From Promethearchaeota archaeon (GTDB lineage: Archaea > Asgardarchaeota > Lokiarchaeia > Sigyniarchaeales > SOKP01): DNA of 64,000 bases. The notes beneath the pieces are model-generated. The model ran no database searches and had not been told where the DNA came from. It saw nothing but the letters and a program-made list of their open reading frames with translations. The position numbers and the translations under genes are program-made. The stretch lies in the NCBI GenBank assembly GCA_019058245.1, contig JAHPZJ010000013.1, forward strand, positions 381,166-445,165. The letters are read 5' to 3'. Shown one piece after another: positions 45,230-53,256 of the stretch. The first letter of the stretch is position 1, and the number at the start of each line of letters is the position of its first letter.

Positions 45230-46051
45230 TTATTGACTAATACCTATTGCGATGAAATATACGATACTCGAGAAGAAATGGTTAAGTTGAAGTCGATTTT
45301 CTAGTTCCAACATCCAAGCATTATACTCTTCTTCTGTGATTATTTTCTGATCTAATGCACCAGATGCAGCGTGTCTAATGGATTGAGTCAACGAGCTATT
45401 TTCATCTGTTGCAATTGAAACTAAAGGACAAATGTTAATATCCTTCAAGCCATTAGCATTGAGCAAACTAAATAATTGTCTACCACTCCAATTGTTCCCA
45501 TCCTTATGATCAGTTCTCCAATGGAGTATTTTGCGCGTTACCTTGCGGTTTGGATGATCAACAGTTAGTGTCTCAAAATCCCAATCCATCAAGGCAATTT
45601 TTCCTCCGGATTTAACAGTGCGAATTAATTCCTCTACAACTCTTAGAGGATCATTTACATGAAGCAATAATCTTGTAGCGAAAACACTATCGAAATTATT
45701 ATCCTGACAAGGAAGATCTTCCGCATCTCCAACCTTAAATTGAATTAAATTAACTAAATTATCTTTACTTGCTTGTTCAAGAGCGAATGATATAATGCCT
45801 GGAGAATTATCGATCCCAGTTATACTTCCTCCCGGTTCAAGAAATGGTGCTATCAACCGAGATAATACTCCACTACCACATCCAACATCTAATAAATGTT
45901 CTCCAGGTTTTGGATTGAGTATATCTCTGAATCTTAAATTGATTTGGACCTGATCTGGATATTTTGAGCGTTTTTCAATATATTCAGCCATTTTTTTTGC
46001 TGTTTCTGGCTTTTTATTTGATTCCTTAGACCATAAGCTTGTTGGAACCAT
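45230..46051 (-). CDS. Class I SAM-dependent methyltransferase
   Basis: A 273-residue Rossmann methyltransferase of the UbiE/MenG-like type. Motif I is HLLDVGCGSGVLSRLI, motif II is SITGIDNSPG, motif III includes VGDAEDLPCQDNNFDSVFA with TRLLLHVNDP, and the later GGKIALMDWD is also typical. The helical N-terminal cap (TAKKMAEYIEKRSKYPDQVQ) and C-terminal cap probably bind substrate. It lacks extra conserved cysteines that would point to arsenite methylation. It is first in the four-gene operon with the radical SAM protein and the two transferases. Confidence 0.88.
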   Translation of the reverse strand: MVPTSLWSKESNKKPETAKKMAEYIEKRSKYPDQVQINLRFRDILNPKPGEHLLDVGCGSGVLSRLIAPFLEPGGSITGIDNSPGIISFALEQASKDNLVNLIQFKVGDAEDLPCQDNNFDSVFATRLLLHVNDPLRVVEELIRTVKSGGKIALMDWDFETLTVDHPNRKVTRKILHWRTDHKDGNNWSGRQLFSLLNANGLKDINICPLVSIATDENSSLTQSIRHAASGALDQKIITEEEYNAWMLELENRLQLNHFFSSIVYFIAIGISQ

Positions 46052-46290
46052 TTTGGATCATGCGTTTGAAAGTAATTTATCCAATTTTTTAATCTTATTT
46101 TTATTCTAATTCGATTAAATTATAAAATAAATTGATTAGTCAATTACTATCTTAATTTTAATTTAAACTTACCTCAATTAAATTATAATGAAGATGTGAT
46201 TATCTTTTTTAATAACCAGAGCATAAGTATTCCATTGTTATTGCAGGATTATATAGGCAGTTTTCATTTCAAAAAAGTATAACTTATATA

Positions 46291-47130
46291 TTATTTTGAT
46301 TCAAAGATTTTGCGAATTTTGTCAAACCTTTCATTTCTCGATAATCTATTGGCTATCGGGTTATGATCTCCATATAATCCCTTATGATATACTTGTCTGT
46401 GAGTTTGATAAAAAAGTCCTATAGTGAACCTATGTAAATTCCTAGCAGCAGTTAAAGCTTCTTCCATTGTTTTCGGTTCTTTACCAATGTATTCAATCTT
46501 ATCCTTGAATTCCTCCCATTTGTGGTAGGGCATCGCAGGTTGCAAAATTTCGATAAAGGAAAATCCTTCATGCTCTATAGCTTTCACAAGAGTTTCCGTT
46601 AAATGTTTAATTTCACCAGAATAGCATCTTGCTACAAATGTTGCTCCTGCTTCAATAAGTAAAGAAATGGGATTAAAAGGAATCTCAAAACTTCCCATTG
46701 GGGTTGATGGTCCTTTCCAACCCTCCTGAGTTAAGGGAGAAAATTGACCTGTCGTGAGAGCATAAACTCCATTATTATGCAAGATCATAGTGATATCCAT
46801 GTTACGTTTTGCTGCAAAGAGAGTATGAGCTAAACCTTCTCCTAAACCACTCCCATCACCAGAAAAAGTTATCACTTTTAAATTAGGATTAGAAATTTTG
46901 ATCCCAGAAGCAGTGGTTATTTCTCTTCCATGTAATGAATAAATCCCGCTTAAATTAAAATAATCAAAAATTTTTGCATGACATCCAATTCCAGCGGTCA
47001 TAATCATATTCTCTCGTTTAATACCTTTTTGCTCTAGTATGGGAAGTGCATTTCTAATTGCTGTAAAAATCCCGAAATTACCGCATCCAGGACACCATGT
47101 AATTTCAGCATATGTTTTAAGATCTTCCAT
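46291..47130 (-). CDS. korB: 2-oxoacid:ferredoxin oxidoreductase, beta subunit
   Basis: 279 residues with the TPP-binding half of the enzyme. Landmarks are ITWCPGCGNFGIF at the N-terminus, GCHAKIFDYF, the TPP loop FSGDGSGLGEGL with HNNGVYALTTGQ, and SLLIEAGATFVARC. The length fits the short two-subunit or archaeal KorB type. It accepts the 2-oxo acid and TPP, and passes electrons to ferredoxin with production of acyl-CoA. It starts one base after the alpha-gamma subunit gene. The substrate may be 2-oxoglutarate or a broader set of 2-oxo acids. Confidence 0.92.
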   Translation of the reverse strand: MEDLKTYAEITWCPGCGNFGIFTAIRNALPILEQKGIKRENMIMTAGIGCHAKIFDYFNLSGIYSLHGREITTASGIKISNPNLKVITFSGDGSGLGEGLAHTLFAAKRNMDITMILHNNGVYALTTGQFSPLTQEGWKGPSTPMGSFEIPFNPISLLIEAGATFVARCYSGEIKHLTETLVKAIEHEGFSFIEILQPAMPYHKWEEFKDKIEYIGKEPKTMEEALTAARNLHRFTIGLFYQTHRQVYHKGLYGDHNPIANRLSRNERFDKIRKIFESK

Positions 47131-47131
47131 A

Positions 47132-48793
47132 TTATTTGAGCACCTCCTTTATTTGATTTGATAAATCTATAGGATCAAATGGACGACCATCATATTGTTT
47201 TATTGTATTTCTTATCTTTAATCCAGCTCTTTCGTTTAAAAGCTTAGTAAATTGACCAGTAGAACTTTGTTCAATAACAATATTATCATGATCTTTAAAC
47301 TCTTCTATTTCCCATATAGGTAAAGGACTCAAATATATTGGGGCAATAGTAGTAGGATTTAATCTTCCATATTTAAGAGCCTCTAATACACTCATATAAG
47401 TAGAACCATAAGTGAATATGTTAGTAGGATTTTCACCTCGAATTATTTTAACAGTTTTTTGCCCTTTTAAATAATCTATAAGTGAATCTAACTTTTTATT
47501 TCTTTTATCATGCATAAATGAAATCATCTTTGCATTTTCTGTAGTAATTCCTAATTCATCATGCTCATAACTGTTCCATTTTATTATCTTTTTAGATGGT
47601 GGAAATAACATGGGGGAAATTCCATCATCAGTATCCAAATATCGTTTATATTCGCCCTCTTTATGTATTTTTGGCTCGGCCCACTTAGATTTTTCTAATT
47701 CAGCTTCTATTGTCATACTACTCTCTGAAAGATGTTTTTCAGTTAATAATATTCCTGGTGTCTGAAATTTCCATACTAGATCTAACATTTCGGCAGTAAG
47801 ATAATATGCCTCTCTAATTGTAGTAGGAGAAGCAACTATTCTTAGAAAATCTCCATGAGCTGCAGTTAAAGCGAAAGCTAAATCTGCCTGTTCTGTATAA
47901 GTAGGCACCCCTGTTGCAGGACCTGGTCGCTGAGATAAAACAACTAATACAGGTGCTTCTGTCATACCTGCTAAAGAGAATCCTTCTACCATAAGAGCAA
48001 ATCCCCCTCCACTCGTACCAACCATGGCTCTTGCTCCTGTAAAACTTGAACCAATTGCCATATTAATGACTGCTATTTCACTTTCAGCATGAACTACTGC
48101 TAAACCAAAATTTTCAGCTTCCCTAGCGAGTGTGTGTAAGATTGAGGATGCGGGAGTCATAGGATAACCAAAATATACATCCAATCCTCCAGCTACAGCA
48201 CCAAAACTAATTGCCTCATTTCCTGTAAGAATTGATCTTTTTTTATCTCCTCTTTCTAAGTAAAATTTCTTTCCACAAGCAGGATAAACAATATCATATA
48301 TTGTATTTGCAAAGCTAATATTATCTTCTATTCCTCTTGGATATTCCTCTTCAATCATTTGTTTCATTTCTTCTTTTTCGAATCCGATTGTTGCTGCTAA
48401 TATTGCTATTGCCCCAACTCCAAACATTAACTCTTTCATTGGATACTTTTCTGCTTCTGTTGTTAATGATATTCCTATGCCGTTATCAATTTCCTGTTCA
48501 TCTAAATTAAAAATCATAATCCCATTTTCAGCAATATCATTTTTGTGTATTTTATAACTTCGTTGATCAAAATTTACAACCAGATTAGCATTCATATATT
48601 GACTACTGATCCATCTAGGGCTTGTACTTACAACAGAAAAGTTATGTCCACCTCTTATTAAACTCATATAATCATCCATTTGAAACACATGCTGACCTAT
48701 ACTGGAGAATATATGTGCTGCCACAGAACCCGCTTTCTTTACACCTTCACCAGCTTTGCCTCCAACTAAAAATGTAAAAACATCTGAATCCAT
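47132..48793 (-). CDS. korA: 2-oxoacid:ferredoxin oxidoreductase, fused gamma-alpha subunit
   Basis: 553 residues. Residues 1 to about 190 are the gamma domain (LVGGKAGEGVKKAGSVAAHI, YMSLIRGGHNFSVV), and the rest is the alpha domain (LTGNEAISFGAVAGGLDVYF, YPMTPASSILHTLA, VVHAESEIAVINMAIGSSFT, ARAMVGTSGGGFALM and LSQRPGPATGVPTYTEQ). The TPTYTEQ-type loop is typical of the KorA group acting on 2-oxoglutarate or general 2-oxoacids. Together with korB it makes a complete archaeal two-gene enzyme. This would supply reduced ferredoxin and acyl-CoA in anaerobic metabolism. Confidence 0.92.
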   Translation of the reverse strand: MDSDVFTFLVGGKAGEGVKKAGSVAAHIFSSIGQHVFQMDDYMSLIRGGHNFSVVSTSPRWISSQYMNANLVVNFDQRSYKIHKNDIAENGIMIFNLDEQEIDNGIGISLTTEAEKYPMKELMFGVGAIAILAATIGFEKEEMKQMIEEEYPRGIEDNISFANTIYDIVYPACGKKFYLERGDKKRSILTGNEAISFGAVAGGLDVYFGYPMTPASSILHTLAREAENFGLAVVHAESEIAVINMAIGSSFTGARAMVGTSGGGFALMVEGFSLAGMTEAPVLVVLSQRPGPATGVPTYTEQADLAFALTAAHGDFLRIVASPTTIREAYYLTAEMLDLVWKFQTPGILLTEKHLSESSMTIEAELEKSKWAEPKIHKEGEYKRYLDTDDGISPMLFPPSKKIIKWNSYEHDELGITTENAKMISFMHDKRNKKLDSLIDYLKGQKTVKIIRGENPTNIFTYGSTYMSVLEALKYGRLNPTTIAPIYLSPLPIWEIEEFKDHDNIVIEQSSTGQFTKLLNERAGLKIRNTIKQYDGRPFDPIDLSNQIKEVLK

Positions 48794-48957
48794 TTATTTC
48801 TTAACCTCTAATTATTAAATTTTAGGGTCATAACTGATTAAATATATTTTTGATTTAGCTATAAATTATTTAAATATATGGATTATAATATCTTAATCTT
48901 AGAATTATTAGATTATATAGCTATTAAAACAAGGGAATTTTGAACTTTAAATTCTAA

Positions 48958-49977
48958 TTAATCTATTATCTTTCTAATTTTTTTATATCTTTTGATATTT
49001 CTTCTAATTATTATAGGAAAATAACATAACTCAAGAAAGAATAATAGTAAAAAAAATTGAATATATACTGAATAGACTATCCAGGAAAATATTAAAAGAA
49101 GAGACAATCCTTCAATAAATATAAGAATCCATATTAGGATTATTAATCTATGATAATATAACCCTCTGATTAGAACATCATTTGTAATTGTATTTTCACA
49201 TGATCGACAGAGTCTATTATCGAATCGTATTTTATTGCCACACTTTGGGCAAAAATATAAATCTTTTTTAATAAAATATAACGTTCCAATTAACGTAGAA
49301 AAGACTAAAATTGAAGAAATAATTGTGGTATAAGATATAATGAATTTATTATAAGTATAGAGAAGTCTGATATTCCCAATCATAATATAATAATCCAATT
49401 CTGGATTATTTTCTGTAATATTAATACAAAAGGCAATTTCACTTAGTTGTTTCTCTTCAAAAATTTCGGTTAAATCAATAGTTTGTTCAAGATCATATTC
49501 TTCCCAAGGGTGTTGTGTAATCTCAGACATGTTGAAGTTATCGATTATTTCTTCGTGGTTAGGTTTATTATTCCAAGTTATCTCAGAATAATTCAAATTT
49601 GATTCAATCAATATTAAATTTAATTCAACATCTTCTACATCAGGACCATTAATATTATGTAAACTGTAAGAAGCAACAACAAGGTGAAGTGCTTCTGTTT
49701 CTTTTGGCAATATTGCAAGGTTATAATGGATAAATACTTCACAGGAATTTCCAAATTCTGTGTTTTTGCTTGAAGGAAAAAAATAATTCACATCAGGATT
49801 GCTTTGGTCCACATGTGTTAAACGGTCTACTTCTAATTCTCTGAGATATTTAGTAGTTATACCAATATTCCCACCAAATAAAGGAATAAAATTAATAATT
49901 AATAGAAAGAAAGATAGGATTGCTAAACTAATAAAAATTACTTTAGTTCTCAAATTCTTAATATATTGTGTTTTCAT
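48958..49977 (-). CDS. Membrane protein with DNRLRE-like ectodomain and zinc ribbon (paralogue A)
   Basis: 339 residues: an N-terminal membrane helix (about 13-33), an extracytoplasmic beta domain (35-210), a second helix (216-238), a zinc ribbon on the cytosolic side (CPKCGNKIRFDNRLCRSC) and two more helices. The ectodomain carries SEITWNNKP (131-139) and later DLTEIFEEK and SFCINIT-like strands, which resemble the DNRLRE/CBM96 type beta-sandwich of archaeal and bacterial surface proteins. Function unknown. It is the last gene of the seven-gene operon and is clearly a duplicate of the gene immediately upstream (24-base gap). Confidence 0.8.
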   Translation of the reverse strand: MKTQYIKNLRTKVIFISLAILSFFLLIINFIPLFGGNIGITTKYLRELEVDRLTHVDQSNPDVNYFFPSSKNTEFGNSCEVFIHYNLAILPKETEALHLVVASYSLHNINGPDVEDVELNLILIESNLNYSEITWNNKPNHEEIIDNFNMSEITQHPWEEYDLEQTIDLTEIFEEKQLSEIAFCINITENNPELDYYIMIGNIRLLYTYNKFIISYTTIISSILVFSTLIGTLYFIKKDLYFCPKCGNKIRFDNRLCRSCENTITNDVLIRGLYYHRLIILIWILIFIEGLSLLLIFSWIVYSVYIQFFLLLFFLELCYFPIIIRRNIKRYKKIRKIID

Positions 49978-50001
49978 TTTAATTCGATTTTACTTAGTAT
50001 C

Positions 50002-51030
50002 TTAGTTTTTATAGTTTCTTACTTTTTTACGTATTTTTATCGAAAAGAAAATTATAGAGAAAATTAGTAAAGCTCCAACGATACAACCAATCTCCATAGC
50101 TCCAAAAAAAGGAAGGATGGAATAAAAAATGTTAAAGGATGTGGTTATAAGAAGAAAAATTACCTCAAAAAAAGCAAATATCCATAATAAAATTATTAAT
50201 ATTTGATAGTACAAACTAGTTCTTAGCATTTCATGTTCAAAAGGTTTCTGGCATGATGAACACCATAATTCAGTAAAATTCCTCTTTGTTTTACAATTTG
50301 GACAATAATATATACCTTTTCTCAGATAAACTATTGTTCCAATTAACATAATAAAAATTATAATTGAAGAAATAATTGCTGTATAAGATATAAGAAATTG
50401 TTCATAACTATATAGAAGCTTGATTCCGGATAGATAAACAATATCCTTCAATTCTTCATTATTTTCCGTAATATTAATACAAAAACTAATCTCTGTTTGT
50501 TGTCTTTCTTCAAAAATTTCTGTTAAATCAACGGTTTTTTCAAGATCATAATATTCTACAGTAAAATGATTCCTAATTGCAGAAGCATTTACAGTTTCGA
50601 TTATTTCTTCATGCTTAGGTTTATTATTCCAATTAATTTCGGAAGAATTCCAATTTGAGTCAACCAAAATTAAATTTATTTCAAAATCTTTAATATAAAA
50701 CATATAAGAATAGGATTGAAAACCATTAATCGTAAAATATAACTTTTTTGTTTCTTTTGGTAATGATTGAAGATTAAAATGGACAAAAAATTGACAAGAA
50801 TTTCCAACAATAGTATTATACATTAAATAATTATAATAGTTCATATCTGGATTACTTTGATTTACATATGCTACACGATCCCAGCCTAAATCTCTGGTAT
50901 ATTTAGTAGTTATACCTACATTCCCACTAAAGAAAGGAATAAAATTAATAATCAATAGAAAAGAAGATATGATCGCTAAACTAATAAAAATTACTTTGGT
51001 CCTCAAATTATTGATATTTTGTTTTTTCAT
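50002..51030 (-). CDS. Membrane protein with DNRLRE-like ectodomain and zinc ribbon (paralogue B)
   Basis: 342 residues with the same architecture as the gene just downstream: helix 13-33, ectodomain 35-215 with SEINWNNKP, helix near 217-238, a zinc ribbon (CPNCKTKRNFTELWCSSC) and two C-terminal helices followed by a basic tail. Aligned by eye, the two paralogues agree throughout the membrane parts and the WNNKP and DLTEIFEE regions but differ more in the rest of the ectodomain. Two such copies in an operon with a radical SAM enzyme suggest a surface complex. It lies 11 bases after the methyltransferase-TPR gene. Confidence 0.8.
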   Translation of the reverse strand: MKKQNINNLRTKVIFISLAIISSFLLIINFIPFFSGNVGITTKYTRDLGWDRVAYVNQSNPDMNYYNYLMYNTIVGNSCQFFVHFNLQSLPKETKKLYFTINGFQSYSYMFYIKDFEINLILVDSNWNSSEINWNNKPKHEEIIETVNASAIRNHFTVEYYDLEKTVDLTEIFEERQQTEISFCINITENNEELKDIVYLSGIKLLYSYEQFLISYTAIISSIIIFIMLIGTIVYLRKGIYYCPNCKTKRNFTELWCSSCQKPFEHEMLRTSLYYQILIILLWIFAFFEVIFLLITTSFNIFYSILPFFGAMEIGCIVGALLIFSIIFFSIKIRKKVRNYKN

Positions 51031-51041
51031 CTTTATCCCTT

Positions 51042-52391
51042 TTAAATTAATTTATTTGTTTGATATTTATCAATAGAAATGATTGGTTCTAATTCAGGTA
51101 ATTTTTTTTTTGGATTTTTTAATGACTTTAATTCTGATTTAACATCATTTTTAATTTGGGATTTATTCTGGACTTTTGTTATATTTAATAGTTTCAATGT
51201 TCTTTTATAATACCTAATTGCTTTTTGCTTTAAATTTAAATTAACAAAGACTCTTGCCAAATTCCAATAATAGAGAAAATTATCTCTGTATAACTTTATT
51301 GCAGTTAAGAATTTATTTAATGCATTTTTATAATCTTGTTTATAAAAACTTTTAATACCTTGATAGAATATATCTAAAGAATATCTTCTTATAATATTAG
51401 GAGAAAATAGCTTGAGATGATGTTTTTGAATATCTTGAGATAATTGCTCAATCTTTTTTACCATCTTATCTTTCTCAGTTTTAGAAGAAAGTAGTGTTTC
51501 AATCATACCCAAACCATATGATTCAATAGAAGCAAATATTATTTTCTGACTTCCTGGTATTAAAGGGGCTTTTATTAAAGCGTTTAGTAAAATTTCATGA
51601 AATTTATATCTAATTAGAATTTCTGGTAATTCTAAAATTTGAGAGCCATCAAAATCAGCGAAAAATTTAAAATTCTTCATTTCGTCTATAAAGATTTTAA
51701 CAATTAGGGGAGAAATTATTAATGAATCTTTAATCAATTTAAAATTTATTTTTCTATTATCATTTTTTATAAATTTAATTGTCTTTATAAGTAAATTATT
51801 TAAAAGATCTTCTTGTTCTTTTGTAATAAATAAATCTTTAAAATCTATTATCTTATTTATCAATAATTTTTTACGAATACACGTAAAACCTTGAAATATT
51901 TCAACGATATTACTCATTTCTGGCTTATTACACACAAATTCTACAGAAGGGATTGATTCTTTATTATAAAAACTTGTTTGAACTATATTTTCAAATCCAA
52001 TTTTTTCTAAAATTTCCTGCAACAATTGAGGAGGAAAGCAAAATTTATGTTCTAAACCTTCATGAGGAAGACCATATATCCAACTTAAAATATCCTTTTT
52101 TTTTTCATAATCTGAATTTAAATATGTGCGAAAAGCTTTTTCTAAATCAGGAGTCTCTAAGATCAATTTACCCTTGGGTTCTAAAACTCTAAAATATTCA
52201 CTTATAGCATAAATGGATTGGTATAATCCTAAATGCTCAATTAAATGAATTGCCTTTACTTCTTGGCAGGAAAAATCTTCAAACTCAAGATTTACTGCTG
52301 ACATCTTTTTGTCAGCAATTAGATCCTCATAAAGATCTATATTAATGTATTCCGGTTCAAATTGCTTCCCACAACCAATATTCAATTTCAT
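51042..52391 (-). CDS. SAM-dependent methyltransferase fused to TPR-like repeats
   Basis: 449 residues. The first about 150 form a Rossmann methyltransferase without the usual LDVGCG context but with KLNIGCGKQFEPEYINIDLY, a KAIHLIEHLGL segment and EPKGKLILETPDL, as in small protein or lipid methyltransferases and glycan cluster enzymes. The C-terminal portion from about residue 345 holds TPR-like helices (FYQGIKSFYKQDYKNALNKF, YYWNLARVFVNLNLKQKAI). The middle is helical and unassigned. The ATG overlaps the stop of the small membrane gene by ATGA, so translation is coupled. It sits in the operon with the radical SAM/SPASM enzyme. Confidence 0.82.
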   Translation of the reverse strand: MKLNIGCGKQFEPEYINIDLYEDLIADKKMSAVNLEFEDFSCQEVKAIHLIEHLGLYQSIYAISEYFRVLEPKGKLILETPDLEKAFRTYLNSDYEKKKDILSWIYGLPHEGLEHKFCFPPQLLQEILEKIGFENIVQTSFYNKESIPSVEFVCNKPEMSNIVEIFQGFTCIRKKLLINKIIDFKDLFITKEQEDLLNNLLIKTIKFIKNDNRKINFKLIKDSLIISPLIVKIFIDEMKNFKFFADFDGSQILELPEILIRYKFHEILLNALIKAPLIPGSQKIIFASIESYGLGMIETLLSSKTEKDKMVKKIEQLSQDIQKHHLKLFSPNIIRRYSLDIFYQGIKSFYKQDYKNALNKFLTAIKLYRDNFLYYWNLARVFVNLNLKQKAIRYYKRTLKLLNITKVQNKSQIKNDVKSELKSLKNPKKKLPELEPIISIDKYQTNKLI

Positions 52392-52648
52392 TTTTTATCC
52401 TTAAAATCTTTTATACTTATACTAGAATATTTTGTTCCGCGAGCGTATATGGGATCTGTGGTTTTTGAATATAAAATTAAAGTTACATTCCAAAAGAAAA
52501 ATACAAAAATCGTGAGAATTACAATCAACATTAAAGCAAGGATTAATGGATATCGATTTTTAAAAAAAAGAGTATTAGTAATTTCTTTACGTGATAAACC
52601 CAATTCTTTTCCAATCTTGTAAAGTTGTATAATATTTTTATGGATCAA
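52388..52648 (-). CDS. Small membrane protein with conserved C-terminal motif (copy 1)
   Basis: 86 residues, apparently starting at TTG 52648. Residues 1-30 are an amphipathic helical segment (IIQLYKIGKELGLSRKEITN), 33-60 are one membrane helix, and 61-86 are a tail DPIYARGTKYSSISIKDFKD. Positive charge before the helix suggests the tail is outside. The DNA is nearly identical to copy 2. The tail motif PxYAxGTxYSSIxxKDFK is kept in all three copies. The gene overlaps the methyltransferase-TPR gene at its 3' end. It could be a substrate of the radical SAM enzyme or a signalling subunit; no known family was recognised. Confidence 0.75.
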   Translation of the reverse strand: MIHKNIIQLYKIGKELGLSRKEITNTLFFKNRYPLILALMLIVILTIFVFFFWNVTLILYSKTTDPIYARGTKYSSISIKDFKDKK

Positions 52649-52674
52649 ATTTAATCATCCATTTTTATCACTCA

Positions 52675-52944
52675 TCATTTAATTTTCTTTTTATCTTTAA
52701 AATCTTTCATACTAATACTAGAATATAAAGTTCCACGAGCGTATATGGGATCTGTGGTTTTTGAATATAAAATTAAAGCTACATTCCAAAAGAAAAATGC
52801 AAAAATCGTGAGAATTACAATCAGCATTAAAGCAAGGATTAATGGATATCGATTTTTAAAAAAAAGAGTATTAGTAATTTCTTTACGTGATAAACCCAAT
52901 TCTTTTCCAATCTTGCAAAGTTGTATAATATTTTTATATATCAA
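52675..52944 (-). CDS. Small membrane protein with conserved C-terminal motif (copy 2)
   Basis: 89 residues, TTG start at 52944 with GGGGGCG upstream. The layout is that of copy 1: amphipathic N-terminal helix (residues 1-30), one membrane helix (33-60), external tail DPIYARGTLYSSISMKDFKD. It differs from copy 1 at only a few residues and a small number of bases over about 260, so the duplication is recent. The start follows the stop of copy 3 by two bases. Confidence 0.75.
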   Translation of the reverse strand: MIYKNIIQLCKIGKELGLSRKEITNTLFFKNRYPLILALMLIVILTIFAFFFWNVALILYSKTTDPIYARGTLYSSISMKDFKDKKKIK

Positions 52945-52946
52945 AT

Positions 52947-53237
52947 TTAAACGCCCCCTTTTGTATAATATATTAGTTTATTTTTATTTTTAAAATCTTT
53001 TATACCAATACTGGAATAATAAGTTCCTTGAGCATATACTGGTTCTTGAGATTTTGCATAAAAGATTAACATTATATTCCAAAAAACAAGTGCAAAAACC
53101 GAGAGAATTACAATCATTATTAAAACAATTACCAATGAATGTCGATTTTTAAAAAAAAGAGTTCTATTGATTTCTTTGTGTGATAATCCTAATTCTTTTC
53201 CAATCTTATACAATTGAACAATATCTTTCAAAACCAA
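52947..53237 (-). CDS. Small membrane protein with conserved C-terminal motif (copy 3)
   Basis: 96 residues, TTG start at 53237 with AGAGGG upstream. The same plan as copies 1 and 2 but older: N-terminal IVQLYKIGKELGLSHKEINR, a membrane helix, and the tail EPVYAQGTYYSSIGIKDFKN followed by an added KNKLIYYTKGGV. The shared positions in the tail (P, YA, GT, YSSI, KDFK) in spite of drift elsewhere indicate that the tail is under selection. It lies 19 bases after the radical SAM/SPASM gene, the expected position for a peptide or small-protein substrate. Confidence 0.72.
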   Translation of the reverse strand: MVLKDIVQLYKIGKELGLSHKEINRTLFFKNRHSLVIVLIMIVILSVFALVFWNIMLIFYAKSQEPVYAQGTYYSSIGIKDFKNKNKLIYYTKGGV

Positions 53238-53256
53238 ATTATTCCCTCTAATTATT

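Noticed and set aside
45230..46051. Arsenite methyltransferase with arsenosugar-type radical SAM partner
   Set aside because: The methyltransferase lacks the conserved cysteines of ArsM, and the radical SAM protein has a SPASM-like C-terminus rather than the ArsS type.
52388..53237. Small ORFs on the plus strand opposite the three small membrane proteins
   Set aside because: They are mirror frames of the tandem copies; the minus frames have the membrane helix, ordered gaps and overlap with neighbours.
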